11,565 nucleotides of DNA. Origin: Eubacteriales Family XIII. Incertae Sedis bacterium. GTDB lineage: Bacteria > Bacillota > Clostridia > Peptostreptococcales > Anaerovoracaceae. The stretch covers positions 1-11,565 of the forward strand of contig JAISGB010000223.1 in NCBI GenBank assembly GCA_031263335.1, in the 5' to 3' direction. The notes beneath the pieces were generated by a model. It made no database searches. It was given only the letters and a program-made list of their open reading frames with translations, and was not told the origin of the DNA. Shown here in pieces: positions 6,448 through 11,565 of this stretch; the first letter of the stretch is position 1, and each line of letters starts with the position of its first letter. The translations under genes were made by a program, and so were the position numbers.

Positions 6448-7451
6448 GCGGGAGATTTACGGAAACGCGCGTCCATACGACGACGAGCGGCGTGGAGGCG
6501 GTCACGGCTCTGCTGTTGCGGCGCGGCGTGGACGGCGCGGCGGTGGAGGACAGCGCGGATATACGCGCTGTCGCGGACGGAAAGGCTGAGGACGACTGGG
6601 ATTACATCGAGCCTTCGCTTCTCGCGGAATCGGAAGCGGGCGGTGAGGCTGTCGTCTCGTTCTATACGACCGATGACGCGGCGGGGCGCAATCTGCTCGC
6701 CGCGATCAAGATCGATCTGATGAAGCTCAAGAATGACGAGCTGTGCGGCGCATACGGCGCGGACGCCGATTTTGGCCGCGTATACGCCGAGTCCGATCCG
6801 CTCTCGGATGAATGGAAGGATCTGTGGAAGGAGGGTTTTAAGCCCTTCCGCGTGAGCGAACGCTTTGTCATATGCCCGCCGTGGGATACGCCGTCTGCGG
6901 TTGGCGGCGCGATCGTCGTGATCGATCCGGGCATGGCTTTCGGTACCGGTTCCCATGAGACCACCTCCATGTGCATCCGCGCCTTGGAGGGCGCCGTCAG
7001 GCCCGGGGATCGCGTGTGGGACATCGGGACGGGTTCCGGCATCCTGTCCGTCGTCTCGGTCCTCCTCGGGGCGGAACAGGTGTTCGCGTCGGAGATCGAC
7101 GCCGACGCCGTTCGCGCGGCGCGGGCGAATTTTGAACGCAACGGGGTCGCGGACCGGATCGAATTGACGGAGGGCGATGTGCGGCTTGCCCCGGTTCCTG
7201 TGAGCGGCGCGGAGGGCGCCGAAGAGGGGCGCTGCGACACGGTGGTCGCCAATCTCGTGAAGGGGCTGATCGAGGCGATCTTGCCGATGATCGCGGCGCG
7301 ACTCAAGTTGGGCGGGCGACTGATCCTCTCCGGCTTGCTCGAACGGGACGAGCCGGCTGTGCGCGATGCGCTCCGCGCGGCGGGTTTCTCCGTCGACGGA
7401 TCCGAGACGAAGGGGGAGTGGTTGTTGCTGCGCGCCTCACGCGCGCGATGA
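6444..7451 (+). CDS. prmA: Ribosomal protein L11 methyltransferase
   Basis: 335 residues from the ATG that overlaps the FNT stop codon; the frame is open 41 codons further upstream, but that part overlaps the channel gene and is not PrmA-like. PrmA trimethylates ribosomal protein L11 at several amino groups using S-adenosylmethionine. Seen here: an N-terminal substrate-recognition domain beginning TETRVHTTTSGVEAV with VEDSADI; the linker-to-catalytic motif DPGMAFGTGSHETT (D161-T174); SAM-binding motif I DIGTGSGIL (from D193); an acidic SEIDADAV strand; and the VVANLVKGLIEAILP strand in the place of PrmA's VANILA motif. No strong Shine-Dalgarno precedes it, consistent with coupling to the upstream gene. 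It is slightly longer than the usual 290-320 residues, through loops such as 250-260 (SGAEGAEEGR). Confidence 0.93.
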   Translation: MSGRFTETRVHTTTSGVEAVTALLLRRGVDGAAVEDSADIRAVADGKAEDDWDYIEPSLLAESEAGGEAVVSFYTTDDAAGRNLLAAIKIDLMKLKNDELCGAYGADADFGRVYAESDPLSDEWKDLWKEGFKPFRVSERFVICPPWDTPSAVGGAIVVIDPGMAFGTGSHETTSMCIRALEGAVRPGDRVWDIGTGSGILSVVSVLLGAEQVFASEIDADAVRAARANFERNGVADRIELTEGDVRLAPVPVSGAEGAEEGRCDTVVANLVKGLIEAILPMIAARLKLGGRLILSGLLERDEPAVRDALRAAGFSVDGSETKGEWLLLRASRAR

Positions 7452-7465
7452 TCGCAACCTTCGAT

Positions 7466-7491
7466 GATCCGGGAGATTTCGCTTCCGGATC
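7466..7491. repeat. Inverted repeat in the prmA-rsmE gap
   Basis: GATCCGG (7466-7472) and CCGGATC (7485-7491) are perfect complements around a 12 nt loop, 14 bp after the prmA stop. No T-run follows, so it is not a standard terminator. The rest of the 152 bp gap (7452-7603) shows short GCCGG/CCGGC repeats but no recognisable gene or promoter; it could stabilise or process the operon transcript. Confidence 0.3.
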
Positions 7492-7603
7492 CATGCGCCT
7501 TGCGCGCGGTGACGCCGAAGGATCGGGCCGGAACCGGCGCAACCCGGCGTTCGGGTCCCGCAGCGGGGTGAACGGAAACAGGAGTGAAAGGAGCAACGAC
7601 AGG

Positions 7604-8422
7604 ATGCGCAGATTTTTTGTGGCGCCTTCCGCGATAGGGGAAACGCATATCGCGATCAGGGAACCCGCAGACAGGAACCATATCAAGAATGTCCTGCGTA
7701 TGGGGATCGGGGATGAGGCGGTGTTGTCCGACGGGACGGCGTTTGAATACCGCGCCCGCATCACGGAGATACTGCCGGACGGGGTATTCTTTGAGATATT
7801 GGACAAGCAAGGACTCGCCTCCGAACCGTCCGTGCGCATCACGCTGTTCCAAGGGATGCCCAAACAGGGCAAATTGGAGACGATCATACAGAAATCGGTC
7901 GAATTGGGCGTACATGCCATCGTTCCCGTCCACACGGCGCGCAGCGTACCCAAGAGCAATATCGGCAACACGATCCTGAAGCGGGAACGGTGGAAACGCG
8001 TGGCGGCCGAGGCGGGGAAGCAATGCCGCCGAGGCATCATTCCCGAGATAGAGAACCCCTTGGGCTTCACGGAGGCGATCGCGAAACTGTCCCGGTTCGA
8101 CGCCGTGTTCTTCCCCTATGAGGAAGAGGAGGGTATCACCCTCAAGGATGTGCTCGTCCCCGTCGCGGACATGTATCGGGCGACGAAGACGCAGGACAAG
8201 GAGACGACAGAGGAGCCGCCCGAAGCCGGGGATGTTGCACACGAAGACGCCGCGGCGCGGATCGCGGTATTCATCGGGCCGGAGGGCGGCGTGACGGGCG
8301 ATGAGGCGGATGCCTTGACCTGCGCCGGCGCGAAACCGTGCAGCCTCGGGAAACGCATTCTGCGAACGGAGACGGCGGGGCCGGCCGCAATCGCGATGAT
8401 CCTATACGAATGGGAGCTGTAG
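7604..8422 (+). CDS. rsmE: 16S rRNA (uracil-1498-N3)-methyltransferase
   Basis: 272 residues from an ATG preceded by AAAGGAG (7587-7593, 10 nt spacer). The frame is open 62 codons upstream, but that segment is low-complexity and unlike RsmE, whose N-terminus normally starts MRRFFV as here. RsmE is a SPOUT-class methyltransferase making m3U1498 in the decoding region of the 30S subunit. Visible: a PUA-like N-terminal domain with DRNHIKNVLRMGIGDE; LFQGMPKQGKLETIIQKSVE at the SPOUT start; a VPVHTARSV strand; and the knot's SAM-binding motifs IGPEGG (224-229) and LGKRILRTETA (248-258). Residues about 187-218 form a charged insert (KTQDKETTEEPPEAGD) just before IGPEGG, where most homologues have a short loop. 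It pairs naturally with prmA, a common neighbour. Confidence 0.94.
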   Translation: MRRFFVAPSAIGETHIAIREPADRNHIKNVLRMGIGDEAVLSDGTAFEYRARITEILPDGVFFEILDKQGLASEPSVRITLFQGMPKQGKLETIIQKSVELGVHAIVPVHTARSVPKSNIGNTILKRERWKRVAAEAGKQCRRGIIPEIENPLGFTEAIAKLSRFDAVFFPYEEEEGITLKDVLVPVADMYRATKTQDKETTEEPPEAGDVAHEDAAARIAVFIGPEGGVTGDEADALTCAGAKPCSLGKRILRTETAGPAAIAMILYEWEL

Positions 8423-8468
8423 GCGACTGTTGCCGGGCAGTTTGATGATTTGGCGGCGGAGAGGATAC

Positions 8469-9785
8469 ATGCGCAAAACGATCGCGTTTCATACGCTCGG
8501 TTGCAAGGTCAATCAATATGAGACACAGCTGTTGGCGGAAGCGTTTCGCCGACAGGGTTTTGACGTGGTCGACGGAAGCGTCGGCGCCGACGTGTATGTG
8601 ATCAATTCCTGTACCGTGACGGGGATCGCGGATCGGAAGTCCCGAAACTACGCCCGCCGTTCCAAGCGGCTGAACCCCTGCGCCATCACGGCGTTGATCG
8701 GTTGCTACGCGGAGGTCGCGCGGGAATACCTGTCGGAGATGCCGGAGATAGACATACTGCTCGGATCGCACGAGAAGGAGACCCTGCCTGCCGTCGTCGC
8801 ATCGATGATGGAGGAGGGCGCGGCGGTTGCAGAGGATGGGATCGGGACGGCGCGCGGGCCGCGCACTGCGGGGATCCGCGCGATCGCAGACGCGCCGCCG
8901 GCCGGCGACGCGTCTGCGGCTTCCGTCACGGGCTTGGACGCCCGTACACGCGCCTATATCAAGGTGGAAGACGGCTGCGACCGGCATTGCGCCTATTGCG
9001 TCATCCCACGTGCGCGCGGCGCGGCGCGCAGCAGGCCCGCGCGCGCGATCGTCGCGGAGGCGGAGGCGTTGTTGCGCAACGGCTATCGCGAGATCGTCCT
9101 GACGGGCGTCAATGCGGCGCTGTACGGCAGGGACTTTGCGGATTGCGGCGACGGTATTATCGATATCGTAAACCAAATCTCCGACTTGGGCGGCGACTTT
9201 CGGATCCGTCTCAGTTCTCTCGAACCGACGGTGATCGACGCCGCCTACGCAGAAAGGCTGATCCGTTGCGAACGGCTCTGTCCGCATCTTCACCTTCCGT
9301 TGCAGAGCGGCAGCGACGCGGTCCTGAATGCCATGGGACGGGGATACGACATGGAGGATTATCTGCGCATCATCGATGTCCTGCGATCGTCGGATGACGA
9401 TTTTGGCGTCACGACGGACATGATCGTCGGGTTTCCCGGCGAGACGGACGCGGATTTCGCGCGCAGCGTCGAGGCTGTCGAGGCTGTCGGGTTTGCCGGC
9501 GTCCACGTGTTTCGGTATTCGCGCCGCGCGGGTACGGCGGCGGCGGGGATGGACGGCCAAGTTCCCGCAGACGTCAAACGGGATCGGGCGGCGCGTCTGG
9601 CGTTGGCCGGCGAGGAGGGCGCGGCGGTGTTTCGCGCCAAAAATCGAGGCAAGATCCGCCGCGCCCTCTTTCTTGGCCGAGAGGGGGCGGATCTGTATGT
9701 CGGCGTCACGGACAACGGTCTGTCGGTCCGCGTACGCGGCGACGCCGATCCGGCGAACACATTTCTCGATGTGGCGGTCGATTGA
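8469..9785 (+). CDS. mtaB: tRNA t6A37 methylthiotransferase
   Basis: 438 residues from the ATG at 8469, chosen because GGAGAGG (8458-8464) precedes it and MRKTIAFHTLGCKVNQYE is the family N-terminus; the frame also runs back to a TTG at 8430. MtaB converts t6A37 to ms2t6A37 in tRNAs decoding ANN codons, using two [4Fe-4S] clusters and radical SAM chemistry. First-cluster cysteines: C12 (TLGCKVNQ), C48 (NSCTVT), C79 (IGCYAE). Radical SAM cluster: C170, C174, C177 in GCDRHCAYCVIPRARG. Further family motifs are RLSSLEPTVID, LHLPLQSGSD and DMIVGFPGETD. A TRAM-like C-terminal domain (about 377-438) would bind tRNA. The linker 119-158 is Ala/Gly-rich and longer than usual. The 46 bp gap after rsmE suggests co-transcription. 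MtaB is preferred over MiaB and RimO because of the HTLGCKVNQ and TVTGIADRKSR motifs. Confidence 0.93.
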   Translation: MRKTIAFHTLGCKVNQYETQLLAEAFRRQGFDVVDGSVGADVYVINSCTVTGIADRKSRNYARRSKRLNPCAITALIGCYAEVAREYLSEMPEIDILLGSHEKETLPAVVASMMEEGAAVAEDGIGTARGPRTAGIRAIADAPPAGDASAASVTGLDARTRAYIKVEDGCDRHCAYCVIPRARGAARSRPARAIVAEAEALLRNGYREIVLTGVNAALYGRDFADCGDGIIDIVNQISDLGGDFRIRLSSLEPTVIDAAYAERLIRCERLCPHLHLPLQSGSDAVLNAMGRGYDMEDYLRIIDVLRSSDDDFGVTTDMIVGFPGETDADFARSVEAVEAVGFAGVHVFRYSRRAGTAAAGMDGQVPADVKRDRAARLALAGEEGAAVFRAKNRGKIRRALFLGREGADLYVGVTDNGLSVRVRGDADPANTFLDVAVD

Positions 9786-9933
9786 CACGCGGTCGATCCG
9801 CGAAAGGGATCACGAATGCGGCGCCATGACATAAAACATCGTTCCTGCGCAAAGGTTCAATCAAAACCGGCGCGGCCGTTGCGTAATTACAAAACATCTT
9901 CTTTTTTATATTCCAAAACCTTTCTGTGTTAGG

Positions 9934-9961
9934 TATAATATACGAAAAAATATGTTATAAT
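9934..9961 (+). promoter_or_regulatory. Two overlapping promoter-like -10 elements before the second kinase
   Basis: A TATAAT at 9934-9939 has a weak -35 (TTCCAA, 9911-9916, 17 bp spacer). A second TATAAT at 9956-9961 is preceded by TGT, making an extended -10, but lacks a clear -35. Starts would fall near 9946 and 9968, giving leaders of about 64 and 42 nt. The segment is strikingly AT-rich compared with its surroundings. The rest of the 224 bp gap (9786-10009) holds only a 5 bp hairpin (9795-9811) and a GTAATTAC palindrome (9883-9890). Confidence 0.55.
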
Positions 9962-9985
9962 GACGTGTACAAAGAAAACGGGGGT

Positions 9986-10003
9986 TTCGGAAAGGGTTCC
10001 GAA
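9986..10003 (+). promoter_or_regulatory. Hairpin next to the kinase start codon, SD-like loop
   Basis: TTCGGAA and TTCCGAA form a perfect 7 bp stem around an AGGG loop, ending 6 nt before the ATG at 10010. The only Shine-Dalgarno-like bases (GGAAAGGG, 9989-9996) lie in the stem and loop, so the hairpin could modulate ribosome access. Both predicted transcripts would carry it. Confidence 0.45.
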
Positions 10004-10009
10004 CGGGCG

Positions 10010-11565
10010 ATGAATCGGATTACTCGTACGGCGTATAAATATTTGCTCTCGCGGGAGACGGCCATCGAAGGGCGTTTGTTTAACGGTGTCCTCTTGCTGT
10101 GCTGTCTGGGCGGCCTCGCCGGATTCGTGTTCACCGTGGTGCAACAGTCGTCCTACGCCGCCATCTGTCTGACCCTGCTTCTGCCCGTCATCATCCTGCT
10201 GTTGTTGCTCGTCACCAATCGGACGGGAAACTATCAGAACGGAAGCATGGCCGTGATCATCCTGTTCTGCTACATCGGCTTTCCGTTCGTGTTTTTCACC
10301 TCCGGCGGCATCTACAGCGGTATGTTGTCCTATCTGGTACTCGGCGTGGTGGCTATCAGCATCCTGCTCAAATGGCGGAAGTTTTGCATCATGTTCGCGA
10401 TCTACATCGTCATATGCGTGACCTGCATCATCCTCAGCTATTACCGGCCGGAACTCGTTACGCCCATCAACCGCGAGATCATGATATATTTCGATGTCGT
10501 AACCTCGTTCACAGTCGCGAGCATCTTGGTCGCCGTTTCCATACGGTATATGATCAGGGAATATACGAGCGCGCGCAAGATGGCGGATAAGGAGAAGCAG
10601 AAAGCGGAGAAGGCGTCGAAGGCGAAGGGCGTATTCCTGTCGAACATGAGCCATGAGATGCGGACGCCCATGAACGCGATCATCGGCATGACGATGATCG
10701 CGGAGGCGGCCTCCGACACGGCGAAAAAGGACTACTGCCTGAAAAAGATAGAGGAAGCGTCCAACCATCTGCTCGGCGTGATCAACGACATACTCGATAT
10801 GTCAAAAATAGAGGAAGGCAAATTGACGCTGTCGCCCGTTGATTTCGATTTCCGCGACATCATCGAAAAGGTCAAAACGGTCAATATGTTCCGCATCACG
10901 GAGAAGGATCAACTGTTGGGGATCGAGATCGACGACAACATACCGTCCGTCCTCTATGGGGACGATCAGCATCTGACACAGGTGATCGCGAATCTGCTTT
11001 CCAATGCCGTCAAGTTCACGACTGCGGGAGGGCGGATCGACATCCGCGCGAAGCTTGCGGAACGGGACGGAGACCTGTGTACGATCCTCGTGGAAGTGGA
11101 GGATTCGGGTATCGGCATCAGCCAAGAACAGCGGGCCGCCCTGTTCCATTCGTTCCAACAGGCGGACAGCGGCATTGCGCGCAAATACGGCGGGAGCGGC
11201 CTCGGTTTGGCCATATCCAAGCGCATCGTGGAGATGATGGGCGGCAATATCCGGGTGGAATCCGAAGTGGGAAAGGGTTCCGTGTTCTCGTTCACCTTCC
11301 AAGCGGAACGGAGACCGGATTCCCGCGCGGCGGAGGCCGGCGTGCGCGACAAATCCGCGGGCGGAGCCTCGGGACGCCGGGATTTCGGGGACGCGCTGAA
11401 GGATTTTCATGTCCTGTTGGCGGAGGACATCGACATCAACCGCGAGATCGTGCTGAGCCTGTTGGAACCCTTCGGACTCCGGATCGACACCGCCGAAAAC
11501 GGCAGGGAGGCGGTCGAGAAGTTCCGATCCGATCCGGGCAAGTACGATCTGATCCTCATGGATAT
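10010..11565 (+). CDS. Hybrid sensor histidine kinase/response regulator, 3'-partial
   Basis: The frame is open for 518 complete codons from the ATG at 10010 to the window end, so the C-terminus is missing. An N-terminal membrane sensor of about 182 residues has six predicted helices (about 25-45, 50-69, 79-97, 104-120, 125-144, 160-181) with FFTSGGIYSG in a connecting loop. A charged, probably coiled-coil linker follows (183-208, KEKQKAEKASKAK), then HisKA with MSHEMRTPMN and phospho-acceptor H215, then HATPase_c with N-box NLLSNAVKFT (328-337), G1 DSGIGIS (from D365) and G2 GGSGLGL (from G394). A linker (about 435-464) leads to a receiver domain with acidic pair E472/D473; the last complete codon is the predicted phospho-acceptor D518 of LILMD. 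There is no PAS domain, unlike the first kinase, so input comes from the membrane domain. Signal unknown. A GTG at 9965 is in frame but overlaps the promoter start and is unlikely. Confidence 0.94.
   Translation, partial: MNRITRTAYKYLLSRETAIEGRLFNGVLLLCCLGGLAGFVFTVVQQSSYAAICLTLLLPVIILLLLLVTNRTGNYQNGSMAVIILFCYIGFPFVFFTSGGIYSGMLSYLVLGVVAISILLKWRKFCIMFAIYIVICVTCIILSYYRPELVTPINREIMIYFDVVTSFTVASILVAVSIRYMIREYTSARKMADKEKQKAEKASKAKGVFLSNMSHEMRTPMNAIIGMTMIAEAASDTAKKDYCLKKIEEASNHLLGVINDILDMSKIEEGKLTLSPVDFDFRDIIEKVKTVNMFRITEKDQLLGIEIDDNIPSVLYGDDQHLTQVIANLLSNAVKFTTAGGRIDIRAKLAERDGDLCTILVEVEDSGIGISQEQRAALFHSFQQADSGIARKYGGSGLGLAISKRIVEMMGGNIRVESEVGKGSVFSFTFQAERRPDSRAAEAGVRDKSAGGASGRRDFGDALKDFHVLLAEDIDINREIVLSLLEPFGLRIDTAENGREAVEKFRSDPGKYDLILMD

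Noticed and set aside
7418..7603. In-frame 62-codon extension upstream of rsmE
   Set aside because: Low-complexity, overlaps the prmA end, and a good ribosome binding site precedes the internal ATG that gives a normal RsmE N-terminus.
8271..9788. 505-codon minus-strand frame opposite mtaB and the rsmE end
   Set aside because: Arg/His/Asp-rich, motif-free translation opposite conserved mtaB; antisense shadow. The same applies to the minus frames at 6662-8242, 5500-6207 and 9929-10768.
9795..9811. GATCC/GGATC hairpin just after mtaB
   Set aside because: Only 5 bp, no following T-run; not credible as the operon terminator.
1..11565. tRNA, rRNA, CRISPR array, insertion sequence or phage remnants
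   Set aside because: No T-arm motifs with acceptor stems, no regularly spaced repeats, and no transposase or integrase-like protein in any frame.

Overview
The window is about 11.5 kb of dense, fairly GC-rich bacterial chromosome with eight protein genes. Two of them are cut by the window edges. The gene content suggests an uncultured anaerobe of the Bacillota, class Clostridia. The pointers are a YebC protein starting MGRHGTIAGRK, a prmA-rsmE-mtaB run, a formate/nitrite-family channel, and a six-helix membrane kinase whose FFTSGGIYSG segment resembles clostridial membrane sensors as I remember them. This placement is inferred from recall of protein families, not from a search. A spirochaete or another anaerobic phylum is not excluded.

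Layout. (1) 1-3225, plus: the body of a large hybrid sensor histidine kinase, missing its extreme N-terminus. (2) 3281-4074: a promoter and a yebC-family gene. (3) 4084-5115, minus: an L-asparaginase-fold protein that converges on yebC with 9 bp between the stop codons. (4) 5116-5589: a regulatory intergenic region. It holds the asparaginase promoter with two phased palindromes beside it, a strong divergent promoter, about 210 nt predicted to be a structured RNA ending in a terminator-like hairpin, and a second promoter whose -10 box and start point lie in a perfect AT palindrome running into the next start codon. (5) 5590-9785, plus: a probable operon of an FNT channel, prmA (ribosomal protein L11 methyltransferase), rsmE (16S rRNA m3U methyltransferase) and mtaB (tRNA methylthiotransferase). 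The channel and prmA overlap by an ATGA. (6) 9786-10009: an AT-rich promoter region with a hairpin next to the start codon. (7) 10010-11565, plus: a second hybrid histidine kinase with six membrane helices, cut off exactly at the predicted phospho-acceptor Asp of its receiver domain.

How the genes fit together. Four genes (yebC, prmA, rsmE, mtaB) act on or near translation. Three of these sit in one operon behind an anion channel, so the RNA and palindromes at 5173-5591 could control both anion flux and modification of the translation apparatus. The two flanking hybrid kinases are separate sensory units with different input domains and no visible output gene here. The points most worth a second look are the candidate structured RNA and its mutually exclusive pairings, the phased operators, the apparently leaderless FNT start, and the asparaginase-family protein that cannot contain the canonical catalytic lysine.
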